DNA from: Pedobacter arcticus A12
GTDB lineage: Bacteria; Bacteroidota; Bacteroidia; Sphingobacteriales; Sphingobacteriaceae
NCBI RefSeq assembly: GCF_000302595.1
Contig: NZ_AKZJ01000015.1
Coordinates: 1 to 64,000, forward strand
Reading direction: 5' to 3'
DNA length: 64,000 bases
Part shown: in pieces, positions 1-10,745 of the stretch
Layout: every line of letters begins with the position of its first letter
Numbering within the stretch: the stretch's first letter is position 1
Position numbers and translations under genes: made by a program
The notes under the pieces: generated by a model
The model's input: only the letters and a program-made list of their open reading frames with translations
Told to the model about the DNA's origin: nothing
Database searches by the model: none

Positions 1-16
1 AATATGGACAATAAAA

Positions 17-43
17 AAAGCCAGTATAGTGATTACTGGCTTT
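17..43 (-). terminator. Terminator downstream of dapA
   Basis: A 10-bp perfect stem (AAAGCCAGTA and its complement) encloses a 7-nt loop. On the minus strand it is followed by a T-run, as expected of an intrinsic terminator. It lies 24 bp past the dapA stop codon and so should end the ligA-DUF6913-dapA transcript. Confidence 0.75.
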
Positions 44-66
44 GAAATTATTATGTTGTTAATTGC

Positions 67-944
67 TTACGCAGTTATTTTATTGATCTCGATTTTGATT
101 TTTGAGCGTGTTGCTTCTGTTACTTTTACTAACGGCAAACGTAGGTTGTCTTCACAGATGCCTAAGTTTTTCATTCCTGCTTTAACGCCAGCTGGGTTTC
201 CTTCTGCGAAACATAGGTATGTAAATGCTAGAAAACTGTAATGAGCCGATTGTGCTCCTTTAAAATCCCCTTCCAAACATTTACGGACCATTGCAGAGAG
301 TTGCGCTGGTATGGCGTTCCCTATGACTGAGATAATCCCTGAGGCGCCCAAAGCAATCATCGGAAGGGTAACGGGATCATCGCCAGAAATCAACAAAAAG
401 CCTTTTGGTTTGTGAGCAGCTATCTCGTTAAAAATATCAAAATTTCCCGATGCTTCTTTTACACCGAGTATGTTTTTAACATTGTTTGCTAAACGTAAGG
501 TAGTCTCCGCGGACATGGTTACGCCCGTACGGCCTGGAACATTGTATAATAAAATTGGCAATTTACTAGCCTCAGCTACAGCCTTATAATGCTGATAAAT
601 ACCTTCCTGATTTGGTTTGTTATAATAAGGCACCACAGAAAGCACAGCTTTATAGCCTGGCAAATCAAATTTGCTCACTGCGTCAACAATCTCGGCGGTA
701 TTATTACCTCCGATGCCTGCCATTAATGGAACTCGGTTGTTGGTAATCTTTGCTGTAAATTCAAAAATTTCTTGCTTCTCTTCCGCGGTTAAGGTAGCAG
801 ATTCGGCAGTAGTACCCATTACCACAATATAATCCACTTTACCTGCGATTAGGTGTTCGATGGTTTTCTCTAAAGCATTATAATCAACGCTTAAATCTTC
901 AAGAAAGGGGGTAACCATGGCTACACCTGTTCCGTAAAAAATGC

Positions 945-948
<4 letters not shown>
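67..948 (-). CDS. dapA: 4-hydroxy-tetrahydrodipicolinate synthase
   Basis: This 293-residue cytoplasmic enzyme condenses pyruvate with aspartate semialdehyde, the first committed step of lysine and diaminopimelate synthesis. Its length is standard for the TIM-barrel DapA family. Visible active-site elements are the GTTAES pyruvate-binding loop (Thr46, Thr47), Tyr135 in LLYNVPGRT and the Schiff-base lysine Lys164 in GVKEASG. Its start overlaps the stop of the upstream DUF6913 gene by 4 bp (ATGA type), so it is probably the last gene of a translationally coupled operon with ligA. Other members of the aldolase superfamily (N-acetylneuraminate lyase, KDG aldolase) share the fold, but the GTTAES loop and overall match favour DapA. 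Confidence 0.95.
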
Positions 949-3529
<2,581 letters not shown>

Positions 3530-3711
3530 TCAGTCAAAAATATTTATGAAACATAACCGTGATTTATTTGAAGACTTACTTAAATATTCTTAACTACATA
3601 ACTATCTTTCCATTAATTATTTGCGGACTTTTTACAGAAAGTCTGAAGAGGTCAAAGTTGGTTTAAAATTTCTATGTCTATAAGTAGTTAATTTTAAACC
3701 GATTACTAAAG

Positions 3712-4455
3712 TTAAATCCCTAAAACTGCCTTCAATTTTGGGTAACCTGTCTTACTTACCGGAATTTTTTGTCCGGTTTTTAAAATCAGCAGATGACTAT
3801 CTTTTTCGTAGGCTTCAATTTTAGTTATTTGATCTATTTTTACTAAATGCGAGCGGTGAACACGTACAAAAAAAGCTGGATTTAGGTTTTTTTCGAAGAA
3901 AGCAAGCGTTTGGTTTTTCAGGAACTCACCTTCGGCCGTATGAATTTTCACGTAATCATCATCTGCAGTTATGTGGGTGATATCATAAATAGAAATCACT
4001 TTTATTTTATTGCCCAGTTTAATTACGATACGCTCGTTTTGGGTTTGGCTTGTTGCGGAAATAGCTTCTACAATATGTTGAACTGGTTTAGTTTGTTCCT
4101 CTCTGTTGCTAGATAAAAATTTATCTATTGCTTTTTTAAAGCGCTCTTCGTTAAAGGGTTTTAACAGATAATCCACTGCGTTTGCTTCAAATGCTTTGAG
4201 GGCAAATTCATCAAAAGCAGTGGTAAATATGATTGCAGGTAATTCATCTAGTAGTTCTAAAAGCTCGAAACCTGTAATTTTAGGCATTTGTATATCTAAA
4301 AAAACGAGTTGTGGTTGGTGCTGATTAATCGCCTTTAATCCCTCGAAACCATTCCCGCATTCTTCTACTACTTCTATTTTTGGAAAGTTTAAAAGGTATT
4401 CCTTAATAATATTCCTGGCTAAAGGTTCATCGTCGATAATTAGTGCTTTAATCAT
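3712..4455 (-). CDS. LytTR-family response regulator
   Basis: This 247-residue response regulator has a CheY-like receiver at residues 1-120, with acidic pocket IIDDE, phosphoacceptor Asp54 in VFLDIQMP and the switch Lys in LLKPF. A LytTR DNA-binding domain follows at about 145-247, with motifs YVKIHT and FVRVHRSHLV. It overlaps the upstream sensor kinase by 4 bp, so the pair is a cognate LytS/LytTR (AlgR-type) system. Such proteins bind imperfect direct repeats. The next genes upstream on the same strand are DUF4288 and a LiaF-like membrane protein, which suggests an envelope stress role, but the target genes cannot be read from the sequence. Confidence 0.93.
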   Translation of the reverse strand: MIKALIIDDEPLARNIIKEYLLNFPKIEVVEECGNGFEGLKAINQHQPQLVFLDIQMPKITGFELLELLDELPAIIFTTAFDEFALKAFEANAVDYLLKPFNEERFKKAIDKFLSSNREEQTKPVQHIVEAISATSQTQNERIVIKLGNKIKVISIYDITHITADDDYVKIHTAEGEFLKNQTLAFFEKNLNPAFFVRVHRSHLVKIDQITKIEAYEKDSHLLILKTGQKIPVSKTGYPKLKAVLGI

Positions 4456-5486
4456 ATTTGTGGTATTTTTAAAATGCTGATGAACTTCCCATCACGTTTT
4501 TCGGTAGTCAGCAAATCGGTGCGGTTGTATATAAGCTGTAACCTACGTTGGGTACTTGATAAGCCGAAACCTGTGCCTTTGTTGGTATGCGATGTTTGGG
4601 GGTCAAAGGGGTTGGTGATGGTGATCTGTAAGTAGCGATGTTGCGAAATTGCAGAAATATTGATGGTTACTTCGTCCAAAGTGTCATACAAACCAAATTT
4701 TATTGCGTTTTCTACTAATGGTTGTAAAAGCATGGGCGGTAAAGTTTTGCTTAAAACAGTGTCATCTGCTGAAATCTGTGTATTTAAGCGATTACCGAAA
4801 CGTACTTTTTCAATATCGAGGTATAGTTCCAGATGTTGGAATTCCGTTTTTAAGGCGGTTAAAGTATCGTCTTTTCTTAAAGTACCTCTTAGAAAATCAG
4901 ATAGTTGATGCACCATTTTACGGGCTTCTTTTGGTTGAGTAATGGTTAAAGCACTGATAGAATTTAAGCTGTTGAACAAAAAATGCGGTTGCAGTTTTTC
5001 TCTTAAAGATGACAACTCAATTTCTTTAGTGAGTTTATCTGATTCGTTTTTTCTGCGGGCAAATTCATTATTCTCTTCTTGTGTATACCACAATATGCTA
5101 ATGGTTGCCATACTGCCTATAAACAACAGTGCGAACATAAATCGCACTGGCAGTGAGAGCTGTAGAAAAAAATGGTTATCACCATTGTAAAGTGCTATGT
5201 TATCAAATATAAGTATAAGTGCATACACATAAATACCTGCTAAAACCTTACACCAAACAATTACAAAAAGGTATTTATAGCCTTTCGGTTGATAGTAAGA
5301 AAGGCTGTTGCTGATTAACCAGCAACATAGGGCCAGCAGGATGTTGGCTATAATGCTATCGTTTATTGCGGTTCTGTTATCAATATGAAACAGTGTGAGC
5401 GTGTAATATTGGAATGCTGTGAAAACCGCAACCAGAAAGAGGAATACCCATTTGAACTTACTATTTGATAATGGAGAAGCGGTCAC
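4452..5486 (-). CDS. LytS-type sensor histidine kinase
   Basis: This 344-residue membrane sensor has four likely N-terminal transmembrane helices (about residues 12-32, 44-64, 71-95, 111-134), a short coiled-coil linker (ENNEFARRKNESDKL) and a His_kinase domain of the LytS/YehU type. The phosphorylated histidine is His168 in QPHFLFNSLN. The C-terminal ATPase contains LLQPLVENAIKFG and GTGFGLSSTQRRL. There is no separate periplasmic sensing domain, so the membrane segment probably senses the signal. The gene overlaps its regulator by 4 bp and starts 1 bp after the DUF4288 stop, so it belongs to a four-gene operon. Confidence 0.92.
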   Translation of the reverse strand: MTASPLSNSKFKWVFLFLVAVFTAFQYYTLTLFHIDNRTAINDSIIANILLALCCWLISNSLSYYQPKGYKYLFVIVWCKVLAGIYVYALILIFDNIALYNGDNHFFLQLSLPVRFMFALLFIGSMATISILWYTQEENNEFARRKNESDKLTKEIELSSLREKLQPHFLFNSLNSISALTITQPKEARKMVHQLSDFLRGTLRKDDTLTALKTEFQHLELYLDIEKVRFGNRLNTQISADDTVLSKTLPPMLLQPLVENAIKFGLYDTLDEVTINISAISQHRYLQITITNPFDPQTSHTNKGTGFGLSSTQRRLQLIYNRTDLLTTEKRDGKFISILKIPQI

Positions 5487-5487
5487 T

Positions 5488-5835
5488 TTATTCCTGGTAA
5501 ATTGATTTTCGGTTTTTTAATTGCGCTGCCTTTACGCTAACTAAAGCTAAGTATTGTTCTACTTGTTCTGGCTCGTTAATTTTATAATGGATTTCTTTGC
5601 CATGGGCAATTTCGCCAATATTTTCTATTTCTGTAACTGCAACAAATTTCCATGCTACCTGATGGTTATTGCTGTTAATAATTTCTTCTTGTTGCATTGA
5701 CCCTAGTTGATAAGCCATTTCTAACGCAAGTTCTTCGTTTACTGCTTCTATCAAGCGTAGTTGCTCATCAAATTGAGGGTGTTTACTGTCTTGAGTTTCT
5801 ATCTCAAATATTAATTTAGCTACAAACCAGTTCAT
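5488..5835 (-). CDS. DUF4288 domain protein
   Basis: This 115-residue soluble protein fits the DUF4288 family: an N-terminal MNWFVAKLIFEIE strand, a helix in which acidic and Ala residues recur (LIEAVNEELALEMAYQLG), then VAWKFVAVTEI and a final helix. No enzymatic motif is visible and the function of the family is unknown. It sits 1 bp upstream of the sensor kinase and 11 bp downstream of the LiaF-like gene, so it is co-transcribed with the two-component system. An accessory role in that signalling unit is an inference from position only. Confidence 0.75.
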   Translation of the reverse strand: MNWFVAKLIFEIETQDSKHPQFDEQLRLIEAVNEELALEMAYQLGSMQQEEIINSNNHQVAWKFVAVTEIENIGEIAHGKEIHYKINEPEQVEQYLALVSVKAAQLKNRKSIYQE

Positions 5836-5846
5836 TTTATCGTTAT

Positions 5847-6653
5847 TTAAAAATTACGGATGTCTATTCCTCCAAAAATGGACGTTCCTTTAATTACTAA
5901 AATTTTGCTTTTATCGGTTAAAACCTGAGTTAATATTCGTTTATCGTCGATACCCGCAAATATTGTTGTTGATATTTCTGTAACCACTTCCCAGGATGGG
6001 GGAACAATGATTTTTGTTCCGCCGAATACTTGCGTAACATCTAAAACTGCAATTCCATTGATATCGGCATGTTGAAAATTTAATTCGGCGCCACCCATAA
6101 TATTGGTAACATCGCCTCCTTTAAAGTTTTTGGAAAGGATATTTTTTTTAGTACCGCCAAAGACAGAAACGCTGTCTATATATTCTTCACCCGCAACGTG
6201 GTACTTGTTTTTTTCTGTTGCAGGTTCTTCATTTTTTGGTGTTTCGGCATAAGCGAAGTGATCGGTATTTGGGTTGCCATAGCGTTTTTCCCATCGCCTC
6301 CTTCTTTTACAATCATTCTTTTTAAAATCCTTTCCAAAAATGAATAATAGACCAAGACCTATTAAAATTATTGGCCAAGTATATTGTGATACCGATAATT
6401 CGGGAGAAATTCGTTCAGCAAGGAATACGGACCCAATCAAGATCATTATAATCCAACCGTTGTTTCTAAATCGGTGTTTTATTCCGCTTGCGATACCAAT
6501 AACAATTAAAAGCATTGGCCAACTTGCTAGCCATGTTGGAAACTGTAAGCCCATTTGTTTAGCTAATAAAACCAAACCGACTAATAAAATTACAGAACCT
6601 AACACTTTTTTTCCGTGTTGGTTTGGTGTTTTCTCTATTTCTGGATTTTCCAT
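5847..6653 (-). CDS. LiaF-like membrane protein (LiaF/DUF5668 family)
   Basis: This 268-residue protein has four hydrophobic segments in the first 110 residues, in two hairpins of the DUF5668/LiaF transmembrane type (VLGSVILLVGLVLLA, WPMLLIVIGIASG, WIIMILIGSVFLA, WPIILIGLGLLFIFG). A basic stretch follows (KDFKKNDCKRRRRWEKR). The C-terminal beta domain carries repeated FGGTKK, MGGAEL, FGGTKI and FGGIDI turns, typical of the cell-wall-active antibiotic response domain. LiaF in Firmicutes inhibits the LiaRS two-component system. The location directly upstream of a sensor kinase and response regulator fits a similar regulatory role here, which remains an inference. Confidence 0.8.
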   Translation of the reverse strand: MENPEIEKTPNQHGKKVLGSVILLVGLVLLAKQMGLQFPTWLASWPMLLIVIGIASGIKHRFRNNGWIIMILIGSVFLAERISPELSVSQYTWPIILIGLGLLFIFGKDFKKNDCKRRRRWEKRYGNPNTDHFAYAETPKNEEPATEKNKYHVAGEEYIDSVSVFGGTKKNILSKNFKGGDVTNIMGGAELNFQHADINGIAVLDVTQVFGGTKIIVPPSWEVVTEISTTIFAGIDDKRILTQVLTDKSKILVIKGTSIFGGIDIRNF

Positions 6654-6825
6654 TTCTTTTGATTTAATGAGATAAATGTAGGTGTTGTTTTGCTTTTGGC
6701 TGAACGGTTTTCGATGGAATAGGCTGGAAATTCGGTGAAATGGGGTGATTTGTCGGTGAGCCTCGGCCGAAGCTTAAGGAAATTGGTGATTTTAAGCTGT
6801 TTCCAATGTTATGATTTAAGCATTT

Positions 6826-6940
6826 CGTCATTTTGAGAAGTGAAAACGATTAGTTCATCGAAGATAAACCAGACAAATAGATTACAAATTCTATGATCTT
6901 ACCTTGCTTGTGAGACGTCTCGTCGCACCTCGACGTGACG
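6826..6940. repeat. Intergenic repeat, CGTCA...TGACG ends
   Basis: This element lies in the 431-bp gap between the LiaF-like and topoisomerase genes. It begins CGTCA and ends TGACG, forming short inverted ends. Its right part (6901-6940, starting ACCTTGCTTGTGAG) reappears in inverted orientation at 45483-45520. The rest of the gap (6654-6825) holds no recognisable gene. I infer a small dispersed non-coding repeat of the kind common in Pedobacter-type intergenic regions. Confidence 0.6.
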
Positions 6941-7013
6941 GGGAACTCACTTAACTTAATAGCATTGGACATGTTCCAAATGGAATCTCGAACAATTTGG
7001 TTTTTAAAACTAA

Positions 7014-7054
7014 TTTAGATTGGAAGAGTCTATTTTAAATTCTTCCAATCTAGA
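7014..7054. terminator. Long hairpin after the topoisomerase A gene
   Basis: A 14-bp stem with one mismatch (arms 7014-7027 and 7041-7054, core AGATTGGAAGA) surrounds a 13-nt loop, 31 bp past the stop codon of the downstream minus-strand gene. There is no strong T-run directly after the stem, so it may act as an RNA 3'-end stabiliser or a weak terminator. Confidence 0.5.
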
Positions 7055-7084
7055 TTAGCAAATGAGATTGTTAGATCGATATGA

Positions 7085-9910
7085 TTAAAACAAACCCAAC
7101 TGCCCTTTATCATCCAGTTTAATGTCATCTGGGTTGGTGATTTCAAAGTCCACTTTTTTAACAGGTTTTGGATTTGATGTGAAAGCTGGTTTTTTAACTT
7201 CTTCCGTTTTTGATGCTTCTTTGGGTGTTATTTCTTCTAACTTTGGAGTTTCTTCAGGTTTTTCTGCTGGTTGAGCGCTTTCTGTTGGTTTTACTTCTTC
7301 TTCCGATTTTTTATCTTCGTTCGGTAAATTATCTTCAGCGTTGTCGTCGTTATCATCTCCATTATCATCTTCGTCATGCTCTTCAATAATTTCAACTTCT
7401 TCATCTTCAACCACTTCATTTTCTTCCGAAATTAAAGTGATATGTTGCACATCATGCGGGCTTAATTTGTTCCCTTGTGCTTTCATTCCTTTTACATCAA
7501 TTGCTTCGGATAAATCAATTTCCTGCTCGTCAAAAATCTGCGATTTACCTTTTAAAGCTTCCACTTTAACAATTGGATGGTCGGAAGCGCTTAGGATAAG
7601 CATTTTAGAACCTGGCTCTTCACTAATAAAACCTGCTCTCTTACCAATTGCTAAATCCTCAAACACAAAACGTTTAATGTAATAGTTTTTAGATTTTCCA
7701 TCGAGGTGGATGCATGCGAAAACTTTTTCCGGACCAAATTTTTCAATACGAACCATTTTATCATCAAAGTGATTGGTTAAATCGAAACTCGATAGTTCGT
7801 AACTACCATCGTTAAACACACAAAGTATTTTGTCCTCTGCTTGGAATTCGCCCAAATAACGTCCGTGTCCGTTTTCATTGAGTCGTTTTGTGATGGGATC
7901 GTACCAGATTTTTCTTCCTGCCAAAGTAGAAACACCTTTGGATTTTAAAGTGATTTTTTTGATTGCAAATTTGGTAAGGATATTTCCTTGGGACGCTCTT
8001 CCTTTAATGGCCGTTTCGGCAAAATCGTGATCGAAAGTTAGTTTTCGTAGTTTCGACATCGGCTTTAAAGACACATTAATTACCTCTGCTTCTCCATTTG
8101 GATTTGCGGTAAAATAAAGAGTTTTGCTCCCTTTCGAGCCTTTGGTTAAATCGTATTCTTTATCGCGGGTAACGCCACCAATTGCGAAACGTTTAATATA
8201 AGCAACGCCGGTTTTACCGTCTTTATAAATCATATTATAGATGGTACGCTCATCGTTTTTCTTGAAAACGCCGATGTGTAGAATTCCTTTTCCTACAAAG
8301 GTTTTATCCTGTACTTTGGTTACCAAGCAAACGCCATCTTCTCTAAAAACTACAATATCGTCTAAATCGGAACAATCAAAAGCGTATTCGTCTTTCTTTA
8401 AACCTGTGCCAATAAAACCATCAATTCTATTTAAATAAAACTTGGTATTTGCCAAAGCAACTTGTGCTGCTTCTACCTTGTCGAAAGCTCTGATCTCCGT
8501 TTTACGCTCTCTGCCTTTGCCAAATTTTTCTTTTAATCGCTCAAAGTAAGCAATTGCATAGTCGGTTAAATGCCTTAGGTCGTGTTTTACACCTTTAATT
8601 TCCTTTTCGAGATTGGCCATTTGTTCATCCGCTTTTTTAACATCAAAACGGGTAATGCTACTCATTGGCTTATCAATCAGTTTCTTGAAATCCTCTGGTA
8701 AAATCTCGCGATATAAGCTTGGTTTAAAAGGTCCAAATAATCGGTGTAAAACTACCAGAACCTCGTCAAAATTTGTAGAATTTTCATAGTCGGCATGTTT
8801 GTACATCCCTTCCTGAATAAATATTTTCAATAGCGAACTAAAGAAAATTCGCTCCATCAAATCGTGAAGTTTAATCTCTAATTCACGTTTTAAAAGGTTT
8901 TTTGTGTAATGTGTACTTTCGACTAAAATATCGTTGACGCTCATGAAATGAGGTTTGTCGCCTTTTATGATACAGGTATTTGGCGATATAGAAACCTCGC
9001 AATTGGTAAAGGCGTAAAGCGCATCAATGGTTACATCCGGAGAAATGCCGGGAGCCAGATGCACCACAATTTCTACATCTTTTGCAGTGTTATCCTCAAT
9101 TTTTTTGATTTTGATTTTCCCTTTGTCATTGGCGGAAATGATACTGTCAATCAGCCCGATAGTGGTGGTTGAAAAAGGAATTTCGGTGATAACTAAAGTC
9201 TTTTTATCGATTTCCGATATTTTCGCCCGAACTCTGATTTTTCCCCCTCGCTGACCTTCGTTATAATTAGAAAAATCGGCCATCCCACCAGTTAAAAAAT
9301 CGGGGATAATATCTGGTCGGTTGCCTTTTAAAACTTCAACGGAAGCATCAATAAGCTCAATAAAGTTATGGGGCATAACTTTGGTAGCCAAGCCTACAGC
9401 AATACCTTCTGCTCCTTGCGCTAATAAAAGTGGGAATTTTACCGGTAAAGTAACAGGTTCTTTATTTCTACCGTCGTAAGATGATTGCCACTCGGTAGTA
9501 TCCGGATTAAAAACAACTTCTAAAGCAAATTTAGATAAACGGGCTTCAATATAACGTGGTGCTGCTGCAGAGTCTCCAGTAACTGGGTCCCCCCAGTTTC
9601 CTTGGGTATCAATCAGTAAGTTTTTCTGTCCAATCTGTACCATTGCATCACCGATGGACGCGTCGCCATGCGGATGGTACTTCATCGTATTACCAATTAC
9701 ATTGGCCGCCTTATTGAAACGGCCATCGTCCATTTCTTTTAATGAATGGAGAATACGCCGTTGCACCGGCTTTAATCCATCAAAAATATGAGGAACAGCC
9801 CTGTCCAAAATCACGTAAGAAGCGTAATCTAGAAACCAGTTCTCGTATAGTCCGCTAAGGGAGGTGACGTTGTGTAAGGTTTCTTCTTTTTCGTAATTGT
9901 TATCGTCCAT
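7085..9910 (-). CDS. parC: DNA topoisomerase IV (gyrase-type) subunit A
   Basis: This 941-residue protein is the DNA-cleaving subunit of a type IIA topoisomerase. The winged-helix region with RRILHSL, HPHGDAS and the catalytic tyrosine in APRYIEARL (Tyr120 from the chosen start) is intact. A coiled-coil tower and beta-propeller follow. The last ~130 residues are very acidic and Pro/Glu/Lys rich, then end with a conserved-looking tail closing in GQLGLF. I chose ATG at 9910 (MDDNNYEKEE) because an in-frame ATG 20 codons earlier adds a poorly conserved basic leader running into a repeat. The ParE-like partner lies 0.8 kb upstream. The Bacteroidota pairing favours ParC over GyrA. Confidence 0.93.
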   Translation of the reverse strand: MDDNNYEKEETLHNVTSLSGLYENWFLDYASYVILDRAVPHIFDGLKPVQRRILHSLKEMDDGRFNKAANVIGNTMKYHPHGDASIGDAMVQIGQKNLLIDTQGNWGDPVTGDSAAAPRYIEARLSKFALEVVFNPDTTEWQSSYDGRNKEPVTLPVKFPLLLAQGAEGIAVGLATKVMPHNFIELIDASVEVLKGNRPDIIPDFLTGGMADFSNYNEGQRGGKIRVRAKISEIDKKTLVITEIPFSTTTIGLIDSIISANDKGKIKIKKIEDNTAKDVEIVVHLAPGISPDVTIDALYAFTNCEVSISPNTCIIKGDKPHFMSVNDILVESTHYTKNLLKRELEIKLHDLMERIFFSSLLKIFIQEGMYKHADYENSTNFDEVLVVLHRLFGPFKPSLYREILPEDFKKLIDKPMSSITRFDVKKADEQMANLEKEIKGVKHDLRHLTDYAIAYFERLKEKFGKGRERKTEIRAFDKVEAAQVALANTKFYLNRIDGFIGTGLKKDEYAFDCSDLDDIVVFREDGVCLVTKVQDKTFVGKGILHIGVFKKNDERTIYNMIYKDGKTGVAYIKRFAIGGVTRDKEYDLTKGSKGSKTLYFTANPNGEAEVINVSLKPMSKLRKLTFDHDFAETAIKGRASQGNILTKFAIKKITLKSKGVSTLAGRKIWYDPITKRLNENGHGRYLGEFQAEDKILCVFNDGSYELSSFDLTNHFDDKMVRIEKFGPEKVFACIHLDGKSKNYYIKRFVFEDLAIGKRAGFISEEPGSKMLILSASDHPIVKVEALKGKSQIFDEQEIDLSEAIDVKGMKAQGNKLSPHDVQHITLISEENEVVEDEEVEIIEEHDEDDNGDDNDDNAEDNLPNEDKKSEEEVKPTESAQPAEKPEETPKLEEITPKEASKTEEVKKPAFTSNPKPVKKVDFEITNPDDIKLDDKGQLGLF

Positions 9911-9944
9911 TGTTTTTTGTTGACCGCCGAGTTTTTTGGGCTGG

Positions 9945-10092
9945 GTGGCTAGTGTTTTTTTTAACCGCAAAGGACACGGAGGTCACAGAGCTGGGGTGTT
10001 ATTATATTATATTCACTGCTTAGTTTTATTTACTAAGTGGCTAGTGTTTTTTTTAACCGCAAAGGACACGGAGGTCACAGAGCTGGGGTGTT
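9945..10092 (+). repeat. Two 56-bp direct repeats with a 92-bp period
   Basis: An identical 56-bp unit occurs at 9945-10000 and 10037-10092 (starting GTGGCTAGTG and ending GGGGTGTT). Within it a core, AACCGCAAAGGACACGGAGG followed by TCACAGAG, occupies 9963-9994 and 10055-10086. The same core, diverged, is found inverted on the other side of the adjacent GxxExxY gene (10513-10544) and again at 62151-62180. The core is purine-rich and more GC-rich than its surroundings. Confidence 0.85.
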
Positions 10093-10102
10093 GTTTATTT
10101 TT

Positions 10103-10483
10103 CTAATATTCGTTTATTACTCTTTTAACTCCATCTTTCAATAATAAAGTATTGAAATTGATAAGTAATCCTAGTTTACATTCCGATAATTTTAAATATG
10201 TTAAAAGTTGAGCTAAGTATATATCTTTCAATTCCTTAACTGATTTAATTTCTAAAATAATTCTATTTCCTACAAATAAATCTAATCTATAACCACATTC
10301 TAATTCAATACCATTATAAAATATCGGTAACGGCTTTTCTTTTTCAACAAATAACCCGCTCTTCTTTAGTTCATAAAACAGGCACTCTTGATATGCAGAT
10401 TCTAACAGGCCCGGTCCAAGTTCTTTATGGACTTTGATTGCCAGACCAATCACTTTTGTAGCCAAAGAGTTTTCTAATTCCAT
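10103..10483 (-). CDS. GxxExxY family protein (PDDEXK-like)
   Basis: This 126-residue protein shows the signature of the GxxExxY family, with GLLESAY near residue 25 inside VHKELGPGLLESAYQECL. It continues with a nuclease-like core: a Glu-Cys-Gly-Tyr-Arg-Leu-Asp strand (ECGYRLDLFVG), then IILEIKSVKEL, which supplies the D...ExK residues of the PD-(D/E)XK fold. The family is widespread in Bacteroidota but its function is not established. I chose the ATG at 10483 (MELENSLATK) because the earlier in-frame start lies in the upstream repeat. It interrupts the pair of topoisomerase IV genes and is bracketed by related inverted repeats, which suggests arrival as a small unit. Confidence 0.85.
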   Translation of the reverse strand: MELENSLATKVIGLAIKVHKELGPGLLESAYQECLFYELKKSGLFVEKEKPLPIFYNGIELECGYRLDLFVGNRIILEIKSVKELKDIYLAQLLTYLKLSECKLGLLINFNTLLLKDGVKRVINEY

Positions 10484-10512
10484 TTTAAAATTTAAAATAA
10501 TTAATTCTCCAT

Positions 10513-10544
10513 CCAACTCTGTGATCTCTCCGTTCTCCGTGGTT
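10513..10544 (-). repeat. Inverted partner of the GxxExxY flanking repeat
   Basis: Read on the minus strand this 32-bp segment begins AACCACGGAG and ends TCACAGAGTTGG. It matches 23 of 32 positions of the core at 9963-9994 but in opposite orientation, so the GxxExxY gene is enclosed by diverged inverted repeats. It sits immediately upstream of the gene and could contain part of its expression signals. Confidence 0.7.
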
Positions 10545-10745
10545 AGAATTACACTTCAAAAGCAAAAACTGTGGTTATCCCCAACCTACAATCAACAAAA
10601 ATAAAAGGTAATAAACTCTTTACCCCTTTTGCTTTCCATGCTAAGTTTATCAAGGCTTTTAACATTCTCAAAAGCAATTTTAATTTCCTTTTTTACCAAT
10701 GATCTAGTTCTGAAATTTGATATATAGCTTCAACTTTAAGCACAA

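Noticed and set aside
29-241. Open frame of 70 codons opposite the end of dapA
   Set aside because: It is antisense to conserved dapA sequence, starts inside a terminator and has no recognisable protein features.
9911-9970. Longer start of the topoisomerase A gene at 9970
   Set aside because: The 20 extra residues overlap the 56-bp repeat and are not like the family N-terminus.
9945-10544. CRISPR array in the repeats near the GxxExxY gene
   Set aside because: Only two direct copies plus one inverted copy exist, without regular spacers, and no cas gene is present. No CRISPR array was seen anywhere in the window.
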